This document shows positions 1 to 7,864 of a stretch of DNA of 11,243 nucleotides, piece by piece. The position numbers were made by a program, and so were the translations under genes. The stretch is from Entrophospora sp. SA101 (Eukaryota; Glomeromycota; Glomeromycetes; Entrophosporales; Entrophosporaceae), in assembly GCA_958430865.1 (NCBI GenBank), contig CAUDNR010001763.1:1-11243 (forward strand). Direction: 5' to 3'. The first letter of the stretch is position 1, and every line of letters starts with the position of its first letter. The notes under the pieces were generated by a model. That model was not told the DNA's origin. It was given only the letters and a program-made list of their open reading frames with translations, and ran no database searches.

Positions 1-265
1 GCTCAAGCTATTTAATTATTTACAGGGCAAGTTTCCTTACTTCCCTTCCGGTAACGTTTTCTCAGCAGTTCTTTGTTATCTGCCTGGGCCGGCACGTCTC
101 AATGATATTTATAATATCTGAAGTATCCGCCGTGATACTTTTTACACTGGTTATTATATTTATGGTTCAGTCTCTTAACTGACCTCACTAAAAGCACTAA
201 AAGAAAAGAAAAGAAATAAAAAATAATAAAATTAATAGAGACAAATATAAAATAAGAGAAAATAA
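1..265. repeat. Probable dispersed-repeat end: hairpin-rich block plus A-rich tail
   Basis: The first ~185 bases are visibly richer in G and C than the flanking DNA. They hold three consecutive stem-loops. The first has GATATT (104-109) pairing with AATATC (113-118) around a 3-base loop. The second has AAGTATC (121-127) pairing with GATACTT (134-140) around CGCCGT. The third has GGTTCAGT (164-171) pairing with ACTGACC (178-184), with one bulged T, around a 6-base loop. From about 187 to 265 the sequence becomes an A-rich, almost C-free tract like the tail of a retroposed element. No open frame of note is present. The left end is cut by the window. Calling it a repeat is an inference from the composition change, structure and tail; copy number cannot be seen here. 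Confidence 0.4.
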
Positions 266-342
266 TTATGCACGGGATTAGTATAAATTTGTCGTTAGGG
301 ATAGATTTATTATCATTACGAAAATATAATGTTTGAAGTTAA

Positions 343-390
343 CAAGGACAAGGTCAAGGACAAGGTCAAGGTCGAGGTCAAGGACAAGGT
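343..390. repeat. Hexamer minisatellite, 8 units of CAAGGA/CAAGGT
   Basis: Eight contiguous 6-bp units alternate mostly between CAAGGA and CAAGGT, with one variant CGAGGT at 373-378. Read on the plus strand the tract would give Gln-Gly repeats, but an in-frame TAA lies immediately upstream (340-342), so it is not part of a visible coding region. Confidence 0.85.
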
Positions 391-903
391 TTATTTATTA
401 TAATATTTGAGTTTACTAAAAAACTAATAAACTAAAGATTACATGATAGAGAAATTTACAACGTATTTATACATTTTAGAGGTTCTATCATCTAGTTATC
501 CAACTTCGTTGAAATCCTAATTTATACTAATTAATATATTCCTTAATCATTATTTAAACCTTCCATGTAGAATTATTTTCAAGTAATTTCTAGTCAACAT
601 GAGTCATGTAAAATTCTTTCGTTTAAATATTATTCTGAGACTTTGTAATTCGTTACATTTTAGAATGTTGGAATATTTATATTTCCAATATTTCCGTGAG
701 TCAATTATTTTATTGGTGTTTGAATAAATTGAACTGTTTTGACCACTTGATCAGTTTTTCCGATTTTATTTGCGTAAATCATTTCCGATTTATATATTAG
801 TTTCCCGTGATTTATAATTTACTATTTTATAATAGTGAATTTTCTTTAACAAATTAGGAAATGATCATCATTTGCACACATTTAATTTAACAAAAAAAAA
901 TTT
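391..903. other. AT-rich intergenic DNA, nothing recognised
   Basis: About 510 bases of AT-rich sequence without a convincing open frame on either strand. The only local structure noted is a small inverted repeat, TTGGAA / TTCCAA, around position 670-690. No RNA gene or transposon end is recognised. Confidence 0.6.
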
Positions 904-2221
904 TCATTTATGGTTCTGAACAAAAATATCTTTATATGGTTCACTAACATGTTGACAAATTTTTGAATACAAGTTTTCTTTTTTCTGATAACAGTGCTAC
1001 TGAAAGAACTTCTGGATGGTCAAGAAAATCAAAATTATTTTTTAAAAGTAAAAAAGGATTTCCAATTCCATTTTTCTTTTGAAACATAAACTTTTCCAAT
1101 ATCATCTTTTTTAAAATGAAATTGATAATATTATATGATTTGATCTTTTAAAAATGAGTTAAAATCATGTCATATCCAATCCCAATTCACTATTACATCT
1201 AATTGCTTCATTACCTTTAGATGGATTAATAACAATATTTTCAATATCACCAATAATGTTTACAGATTAGTTTCTGTATAATTTTAATTTTGACAAAAAA
1301 TGAGTCACAGATGAACTTGGTGTGTCCAGGAATCATAAAATTAATTATAATTTCATCAAACCAACCAAACATCATCAACCATGACCAAAACCAAAGAGTT
1401 AAGTTATTCTTATTTTGTGCAGTGTAGTTATCTGTAAAATTTTTACATAATCCCTTTAGGAGAATTAAATACCATGTTTAATGTTGTATTAGCACCTTTA
1501 GAAACCCAAAAGGAAACTCATTTTCAGCAATTATGTAATTAGTTGACAATTTTCTTCTCCTGTTTTACAAACACCAAAATTATTTACAGCAAATGGTGTT
1601 TTAAAATAAATTGATCCAACTTGTTGAGGTGAATATGGGATGCCAAACATTCTGAGCCCAATCATAACAGATATGTAGAAATAAATGATGAATCAGTTTT
1701 ATTTTTTTCTATATTATTATTATAATGCATACATTCATGATATGCACATTTATGGTGTTCTTCATATTCCTTTTTATTTTTTCATAACCTTCAATATCAG
1801 ATTTTACAACAGTCATTTTTGCTTTAAACATCTCACAATTGTAACAAGAAGATTGAAATTTAATAATTGGGATAATTCATGTCATAATCTTTGAAAATTT
1901 CTATTTGAAATTATTTGTATATTTTCATCATGCTCAACATAAAAATGGGTTTTAAATTCATTATATACTGAAGTATATGTTTTCCCTATTGGAAGATATA
2001 TAAAGGCATCAGAATCATCAAAATGATGCATTGGTGATGGTAATCCAAATATATCTCCATATTGTAACAAAGATTGTTTAACCATTAAACCAACTTCTAA
2101 ATCAACTTGAACACAGGATTCAATTTTAGGCACACATCTAATGTTTTATGAAGTCTCTCTGATAAACCATTAGTCTTGCAAGGTTTTAAGCATATATTCA
2201 GTAATTCCGCATAATTTTATA
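904..2221 (-). mobile_element. Decayed transposase relic (DNxxxQNKNN / GHTKF family)
   Basis: Reading the minus strand across several frameshifts and stops gives, in the correct order, the landmarks of a transposase-like family that I know from animals and glomeromycete fungi. I believe it is related to DUF7869-type proteins. The landmarks are: a segment like KLCGITEYML near 2188-2218; LSERLHKT followed by RCVPKIESC near 2110-2165; an open stretch at 1882-2133 containing GLPSP, YLPIGKTYTSVYNEFK and NRNFQRL; a His/Cys-bearing segment (HHKCAYHEC) in 1690-1780; PQQVGSIYFKTP at 1594-1629; KGANTTLNMVF; DNYTAQNKNNL at 1400-1432; IPGHTKF at 1313-1333; a degraded WDW...FNSFLKD...YYQFHFKK segment; and LLSEKRKL before a stop at 904-906. 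The reading frame is broken many times, so it is non-functional. The family name is from memory and less sure than the homology of the fragments to each other. The 5' part is interrupted at 2222 by the next element. Confidence 0.75.
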
Positions 2222-2860
2222 TACAATTTATGGACAAAAATACTAAATGGATTGATTTTTTCCAATTTCAAAGATTGTCAATATTAAAATAAATTAATAA
2301 ATTAATAGGATAATATGCCATGAAGGGTTGATGCTGTTTTAGAAGTAGAGGAAACCCGACAAGATATTAATTTTTTTTAATAAAATATAATCAATTTAAA
2401 ATAGTTTCATATATTTTTTAATGCCTTTTATGTTTCAAATTAGCAAGCAGTTTGAGGTTGAATCATTTTGTAAAATTTTTTATGACTTATTTTTTTCCTC
2501 ATTAATTAATTCACCAAACGCTCTAAAATTTTAGAAATAGCTAGATTTAAACACGAGACACATTTTTTACTTATACCACAAAGGTCATTAGAACTTGCTA
2601 TTGTGGTCAATTTTAAAGTCAAACATTTTTCAGAAAATTCCGAAATTTTCATTTTTATCTTTTAAGGTCTGTAAAACAACAATGTTTTTATTTATATGCG
2701 GTGAAACTTCAGTGTATTATAGTATTTGATATGAATATTAATTTTTACTTAATAAGCAGGTGTGATTGGGATAGTAAAATTTTTAGTTCTTGTTATGTCA
2801 CTTTATTCAATTATTTGCAATGATCTGCAGGTGTCCCTATACTTTTGTCCAGGATGTGTA
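2222..2860 (+). mobile_element. Internally deleted Tc1/mariner-like element
   Basis: The right end (RC of 2831-2860) reads TACACATCCTGGACAAAAGT and continues ATAGGGACACC, a typical Tc1/mariner terminal repeat. The left end starting at 2222 reads TACAATTTATGGACAAAAAT. The two ends align without gaps, sharing TACA and TGGACAAAA, and both end in TA, the target dinucleotide of this superfamily. At 2312-2380 the plus strand keeps the C-terminal tail of a Tc1 transposase, NMP-stop-RVDAVLEVEETRQDI, matching the family's SMPRRVxAVLxxxG...TxY ending, with one in-frame TGA in place of Arg. The rest of the transposase is gone, so the copy is about 639 bp and non-autonomous. The left terminal repeat is degraded, so that boundary is less certain than the right one. 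Confidence 0.7.
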
Positions 2861-3028
2861 AAACCATAAAAATAGATTTAAGGATTTGTTATGAGAAAGT
2901 AAAATTTAAGCAATTTTTTGAAAGACATCTTCAACTGTGTGCATTAGAAAAAAATGAACTAGAATTATTTATAAAAGCCCTTTGAAACAACCAGTGAAAA
3001 TCAGTTATACATAGATATAGATATAATT

Positions 3029-3280
3029 TTAGTTATAATTTACCTTTATGTCAGCCAATATATTACACTTATTTTCTTGAAAAAATATCATTAAATCATG
3101 TATGATATCAAGAACTAATTCATTTTCTTCATAATCTTCTAAGCCTAATTTTATCAAATTATATGTTGGTCTTATATTTGAATCTAAAGGCAAATTTCCT
3201 AAAGTACTTAATAATAATTTGTCATATTGATGTAACATATGTTTGATGATCAACAGCCACAGAACACCATAATGCAACAT
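3029..3280 (-). other. Unassigned open stretch, possible exon fragment
   Basis: An uninterrupted frame of about 80 codons lies directly 3' of the hAT relic on the same strand. It contains a peptide with mixed, protein-like composition, including NLPLDSNIRPTYNLIK and LVLDIIHDLMIFFQE. I do not recognise a family. A plausible donor site (ATAAAG then GTAAAT) at 3043-3042 and a strong-looking acceptor with CTAAT branch-like motif (TTCTAATGCACACAG) ending at 2935 would define a 109-bp intron 2935-3043. They would join it to a 19-codon second exon ending in TAA at 2878-2880. It may be a host gene scrap or an unrecognised part of one of the neighbouring transposons. The first residues overlap the end of the hAT similarity, so the 5' limit is arbitrary. 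Confidence 0.25.
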
Positions 3281-3850
3281 TTATAATAAACCACCTTTAT
3301 TATTTTTGAATGAATTTTCTGAGATTATGTTATCTATCACTTAAAATATTTTTGAAAAGCTTTGTTCTACATCCACCCAGACACTGGAAGCCATATATAC
3401 ACCAAAGCAATCCTAGAAAGTAATGGTAAGATTTGTTGTTTATCAGCCAATACTTATTTAAATCTAAAGTTTCCTCCAAAAAATTCATTATCTCCACAAT
3501 AAATATTCCATTCATTGATCAATTCATCTGAATTTATATAGCAGAATATTTTTTTGAGATGAAGGAGCTCTAATAAATTTTGGGTTAAAGCATTGAATTT
3601 CTTTAAAGAGGCAATGCTGAATGCCCATTAACATGTTTACATAATCTGTTATAGGGAAGTTGAAAGGCTTGATATTAAAGATTCTTCTGGTACATTTTGG
3701 ACTCTACATAAATCAATCATACTTTGATTTAAAGGAGGATTTCCAATACTGGGATTTTATGCTTCTATTTTCTAAATGGTTATCAATTGTTGACTTTTGT
3801 TTATGATCTACTACATATTTGCAAGCAATACAAATAATTTGTCACATCAG
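3265..3850 (-). mobile_element. hAT transposase relic, N-terminal finger next to C-terminal dimerisation domain
   Basis: On the minus strand, 3765-3835 reads ICIACKYVVDHKQKSTIDNHL. This is a BED-like zinc-finger signature (C-x2-C followed by two histidines and the KSTID-x-HL motif) found at the N terminus of some hAT transposases. Further 3', at 3350-3445, shifting frames give ADKQQILPLLSRIALVYIW, then LPVSS, VDVEQSFSK and finally ILSD-like and NKGGLLMLHYG segments. These match the hAT dimerisation domain (lP-L-xIAl-x-lP-x-SS-x-x-ERxFS). The roughly 400 residues normally lying between finger and dimerisation domain, including most of the catalytic core, are missing, and several stops and frameshifts break the rest. 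Clear terminal repeats or an 8-bp target duplication could not be placed. Confidence 0.7.
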
Positions 3851-4599
3851 CATAAAAATCATCTTGGAGCCATTTTTATATAGTACAATTATGCAATTAT
3901 GCACTGCAAATAATTTAATAATAATAAATAAAGGAAAACCTTGCTTAGAATTATTATAAAATTTTTGAATCTACTATTTATCTCTATATGTATTGCTCTG
4001 GGTCCTTAATGAACCATGAGTGACACAATACTGGCAAATCTATAAATATGAATAGATTTATTATTATAAATAACAAACAACTTGCACTTTTATAATTGTA
4101 TTTGATAACCCCAATCTTTTGTCATAATTAATAAAGATTAATGGTTTTTTAATTGTACAGTATTAAATGCATGTATTTTATCATTTTTTAATATAATGTA
4201 TGTTTATTGATTTATGTTTCTAATTTATGAATTCTAAATTTTTGATGGTAGTAAACAATAATATAAAACCAAATTTAGCTTACTGTATAAATTATAGAGA
4301 AAGACAGCAAGAAGATCTATGATGATAAAAAACGCCTTTAAAATTAAAGGTAAATAAAATCTTTATAGTTTTTTGTATGAAAATAAACTCTATTTAGAAG
4401 TTTGTGTAGCTTGTAAAAAAGTAAAATATGATCATCCTTTCATCATATAATCTTTTCTTAGATAATTATTATTATAGTCAAAAAGAAAGTGCCGTTTTTT
4501 TTTCCAAATCTAGAAATATACGAATATATATATCCATAGATTCTGACAAATACTTATAACAACAAACAACATTTTTATAATATTGACTTTATAACAATA
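3851..4599. other. Intergenic DNA and presumed promoter side of the Lunapark gene
   Basis: AT-rich sequence without a supported gene. It separates the hAT relic from the Lunapark start codon. An alternating TA stretch (ATATATATAT, about 4524-4533) lies some 70 bp upstream of the ATG and could act as a TATA-like element. It is not distinctive in such AT-rich DNA. The start codon context is ACAATAATGG. Confidence 0.4.
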
Positions 4600-5892
4600 A
4601 TGGGAGCTGTAATATCTCGTTTTAGGTCGCAAAATAATGATAATTATGAAAAAATTTTATCAGAACTTGATGATAATATTCGTAAAGCAGAAGTACGTCT
4701 AGGAGAAATAAGAATACGAGAACGTAATGCACTGATAATTTGGATAGTGTATTCATTATTGGCATATGTTGCATATGTAATGGGATATTGGTATTTTGTT
4801 TATATGTCTAATGAGGAAGAAAATTGGGATTTCATGAAAGTGGCTCCTGTATTGACAGGTCCTTTTTTCATAGTGATTGGTTATAGATTTCTCGCTTTAT
4901 GGTACAAAAGAAAAGAAACCAACGAAATATCTCAACTTGAGCATTTAAGAGCCAGACAAAGCCTTAAAGTAGAAGAATTAAAAAAGAGAACTGGATATTA
5001 TACTACTAAAACTTTATTAGAAAGATATGATTCGCCAACAAAACCAATGACCCCTGGTCAAAAAATTCCTTTAATAACAACACTAGGAAGTTTAAAATCT
5101 GGTGCTCCACAACAACAACTTCAATCGCTCATCAATCCAAATTCTTTACGTCAACGTTTACCACCACCAAATAACAATAACAATAACAATAACAATAACA
5201 ACAATAATGGAACAAATGGCAATAAAAATAGTAATGGAATAAATGGTAGTAGTAATGGAATAATTGATCATCAAATATCTAGATCATCATCAATCGATAA
5301 AACTAATATACAAAATCAACGTCATTGGTATGATAAATTGGTTGATGCAATTGTTGGTGAAGATGAACAAAAATATGCATTAATTTGTAAGAATTGTTAT
5401 ACTTGGAATGGTCTGGCTTTTGCTTCTGAATTTGATGATATTCAATATTATTGTAAAAATTGTAATCATTTTAATACATCAAGAAGATCTTTAAGAAACG
5501 GTACTAGTTCAGCACTACCACCACCGCCAACATCGTCGTCAACATTATTAACAACACCGACAAATAATAATAATAATAGTAGTAATTTACTATCATCCAA
5601 TGATAATCTTGACGCCTCTATTGATTCTCTATCGTCAAGAAGAGGTCGTTCCACAACACCAAAACTAACAAGTAGAGATTCATCATCAGACCCTGAAAAA
5701 TCGAAAGAAAAATATGATGATTATGATGATGATGGTGTTTCTGTTAGTAAAAGGTTAGCTTCAAGATCTACAAGTAGAAAAAGAAAAGGTAGCCATGGTA
5801 GTCGTCGTGGTAGTACTGATGATGATTTTGAAGATAATGAATTTAAACCTTATAATGTTAGAGATGATGAAATAGGTAATCGTGAAGAATAA
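4600..5892 (+). CDS. Lunapark-family ER three-way-junction protein
   Basis: A 430-residue protein encoded by one continuous frame. Lunapark proteins sit in the endoplasmic reticulum membrane, stabilise tubule three-way junctions and balance atlastin and reticulon activity. The N terminus MGAVISRF is a good N-myristoylation sequence, as in animal Lunapark, which supports this ATG. A charged, probably coiled-coil segment covers residues ~15-42. Two hydrophobic membrane segments follow at ~44-69 and ~80-101, separated by a short acidic loop, then a second coiled-coil-like segment at ~105-130. The conserved C-terminal zinc finger lies at ~242-295, with Cys263, Cys266, Cys285 and Cys288 (CKNC and CKNC) inside the typical 'YALICKNCYTWNGLA' context. 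Between the two conserved parts is a low-complexity linker with 13 asparagines. The tail (301-430) is rich in Ser, Arg and Asp, with a basic cluster SRKRKGSHGSRRGS. No break or missing key residue is seen. The family assignment is strong; the expected topology has both termini cytosolic. Confidence 0.93.
   Translation: MGAVISRFRSQNNDNYEKILSELDDNIRKAEVRLGEIRIRERNALIIWIVYSLLAYVAYVMGYWYFVYMSNEEENWDFMKVAPVLTGPFFIVIGYRFLALWYKRKETNEISQLEHLRARQSLKVEELKKRTGYYTTKTLLERYDSPTKPMTPGQKIPLITTLGSLKSGAPQQQLQSLINPNSLRQRLPPPNNNNNNNNNNNNNGTNGNKNSNGINGSSNGIIDHQISRSSSIDKTNIQNQRHWYDKLVDAIVGEDEQKYALICKNCYTWNGLAFASEFDDIQYYCKNCNHFNTSRRSLRNGTSSALPPPPTSSSTLLTTPTNNNNNSSNLLSSNDNLDASIDSLSSRRGRSTTPKLTSRDSSSDPEKSKEKYDDYDDDGVSVSKRLASRSTSRKRKGSHGSRRGSTDDDFEDNEFKPYNVRDDEIGNREE
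5170..5208 (+). repeat. Coding AAT/AAC microsatellite (Asn13)
   Basis: Thirteen consecutive asparagine codons, largely alternating AAT and AAC, encode residues 191-203 of the Lunapark protein. They lie in the linker between membrane and zinc-finger regions. The alternation of two codons shows expansion of a 6-bp DNA unit. Length variation between strains is likely. Confidence 0.9.
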
Positions 5893-6143
5893 TATGAATG
5901 AATAAATGAATTTATATACATACATATACATGTGTGTTTTCCCTTAATTTCTTTCTCTTTCACATTCATTCACTCATTCAATCTTTTTTATTTAATTCCC
6001 ACCATTCGTCCAAACATTAATTTCCAACTATGATTTTGTTGGAAACAGCCTTTAAATATTTTAAACGATTTTATTTATTTTCATTTTTCAAATGCAAATT
6101 ATTATTTGTTAAAAATATTATTTGCTAGCATACACATACAACG

Positions 6144-6144
<1 letters not shown>
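5893..6144 (+). other. 3' flank of the Lunapark gene
   Basis: The stop codon is followed by short ATGA/AATGA-type repeats and a pyrimidine-rich stretch around 5940-6000. An AATAAA occurs at 5901-5906, but it is so close to the stop that it is unlikely to be the only polyadenylation signal. No gene is seen here. Confidence 0.4.

Positions 6145-6188
<44 letters not shown>
6145..6188. repeat. (TA)22 microsatellite
   Basis: An uninterrupted run of 22 TA dinucleotides in the spacer between the Lunapark gene and the downstream minus-strand gene. Such runs extrude cruciforms easily and vary in length. Confidence 0.95.
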
Positions 6189-6190
<2 letters not shown>

Positions 6191-6193
6191 TAT

Positions 6194-6257
6194 ATTTTAT
6201 ATATTTTATATATTTATATATTAATATTTTATATATTTTATATATTTATATATTAAT
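6194..6257. repeat. Perfect 32-bp tandem duplication
   Basis: Two identical adjacent copies (6194-6225 and 6226-6257) of a 32-bp unit made only of A and T, starting ATTTTATATATTTTATATAT and ending ATTAAT. They lie immediately beside the TA microsatellite. Their identity points to a recent slippage or unequal-exchange event. Confidence 0.9.
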
Positions 6258-7864
6258 ATTTTCATAATTTCTACGAGTTCAACCTAACTCAAAATTCCCA
6301 ATTTTTGTTATTATAGAGAGTATGGTATTAATTAATATTAGTGTAGTATTTATTTTTGAATTATTCTCTAAAAAATAAAAGTTTTTCACAAATTAAAAAA
6401 ATCATTTTTATTATCAAACAAAACTACATTTGATAAAATGAAAATATCAAACCGTGTTCAAATTGTCAAGTTTGAAACACATATAGACAAGTATGTAGAG
6501 TAAGTAACTTTTATATATATTCGATTTGTATTAAATTGATGATTTTTGGCTTTGAAGTTAATTACGCGTAATAGTAAAAACACAATAATATTAATAATAA
6601 AATAAAAACGCGTTTGAGAGCTGTCTTTGCTGTCCGAGTTTTGAAATCACTACTACATTAAAGACTTTGCTTCTAATAAAACTCCATGGATATTGACCGC
6701 TGATGTCACAATCCGTTCTCGGTTTTTATAATAAAAATATACAATTCTTTAATAGAGTGAAAGTTACTATTTAATTTCCTTCGCTTCTAGTAAAAGTCCA
6801 AGAAAATTAACCCCCACCACCAGATGTGAAAAGTAGGAACTACGTATATTTTTCTATCTTACATATAATAAAAATAGTCATCTGTTATCATATTAAATAG
6901 GTTTTAATAATTTATTCAATAAAACAAATGAAAGGTCTTTCTCTTGAATTTTTCTTTTTCTTTTTGGTATTACTTTAACAATAAAGAAAGAAATGATGAG
7001 GCGAAGATGCATAAGGACTATCTTTTATTCCCCAAGTACAACCCTTTGTTTTACTATTTCCATATACGGTTGTAACTATATAACAAATCTTTCTTTATAC
7101 ATGTAAAATAAGTAAAATCGCACTATGAACTTCTCTTTTTGTCTCTTTCATTTTATTTAATTGATTTCTTTTTCTATAACGAAGTCTAATAACATATCTA
7201 CCTATAGCAAACAGAGACACAAAATCACATATTCGTTATATAGAGTGAACAGTATAATATATTATTGAGAATGTTAACAACCACCCAGAAAGGTAAAATC
7301 ACGAGTTCTCCGTGTACGTTTTTTTGCTGTTTGTCCTTTAAGTTTTTTTTGTCCTTTTGTATAAATAATAATTAAATTATATCTGGTCTAAAATGTGACG
7401 ATAGCAGATGCAAGCACATGTGACTGACTTATCAAATTTTTATAAATTTTGAAATGCTATCTAGAACAATTGCATTTGATATGGGGCATGCTGCAACAAA
7501 ACCAGACAAAGTGAACATTGGTCTTACAAGGATTTCAGGGATCAAATTTAATCATCATTATTAATTGTATTTACAATTTTTTATTTTAAGCTAGTCATTA
7601 TTATAACAAATAAAAGCATATTTAAAATGAAATTGTTAAAAACAACTAAAAAATTAGATATATATTAATTAACAGATAATCTCAATATCCATAGCCTCAG
7701 ATTACTAAATATTCAATGTTTAACTACTTAATTATTAAAAATCTAAACTAAGCAAGAAAGATTAACTTTTTATAATAAAAACTTATTATTTAGACAACAC
7801 AAATTTTCAGATGAAGTAAAAACAATTAAAATCAAAATAATATATATTGAGAAAGAAAAATCCT
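6258..7864. other. Long AT-rich spacer without a supported gene
   Basis: About 1.6 kb between the TA-rich repeats and the stop codon of the minus-strand gene. Apart from the diverged duplication at 6664-6812 it holds a small imperfect hairpin (GTGTTCAAA at 6454-6462 against TTTGAAACAC at 6471-6480, one bulge). It also holds a 9-bp inverted pair TATAACGAA (7175-7183) / TTCGTTATA (7232-7240). A 36-codon plus-strand frame (7454-7564) has no recognisable product. No tRNA or other RNA gene is recognised. Confidence 0.5.
6664..6812. repeat. Diverged direct repeat (about 114-bp period)
   Basis: A 35-bp segment at 6664-6698 and another at 6778-6812 match at 27 of 35 positions without gaps, sharing GCTTCTARTAAAA and TCCA. 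Both are followed by a weaker shared ATGTSA block and an ATAATAAAAATA block, which suggests an old tandem duplication of about 114 bp. The two core blocks are richer in G and C than the surrounding spacer. Function is unknown. Confidence 0.4.

Noticed and set aside
160..185. A tRNA-like B box (GGTTCAGTC) marking a tRNA-derived SINE
   Set aside because: No matching A box or cloverleaf could be placed at the right distance, and the bases are better explained by the third hairpin.
343..390. CRISPR-like array
   Set aside because: The hexamer units are directly adjacent, with no spacers, in eukaryotic DNA.
1685..1894. A 69-codon plus-strand open frame
   Set aside because: It runs antisense to the decayed transposase relic, is dominated by Phe/Tyr/Ile from AT-rich sequence, and has no recognisable motif.
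3330..3515. A 61-codon minus-strand open frame
   Set aside because: It overlaps the hAT dimerisation region in the wrong frame. The other minus frames give the recognisable PLLSRIALVYIW and VDVEQSFSK motifs.
5466..5654. A 62-codon minus-strand open frame
   Set aside because: Antisense shadow of the low-complexity tail of the Lunapark gene.
7134..7245. A large hairpin from the TATAACGAA/TTCGTTATA and GTCTCTTT/AGAGACAC pairs
   Set aside because: The two pairs are interleaved, not nested, so they do not form a single stem. Likely coincidence.
7454..7564. A 36-codon plus-strand frame
   Set aside because: It has an ordinary-looking peptide (GHAATKPDKVNIGLTR) but no homologue that I recognise and no supporting splice or promoter signal.
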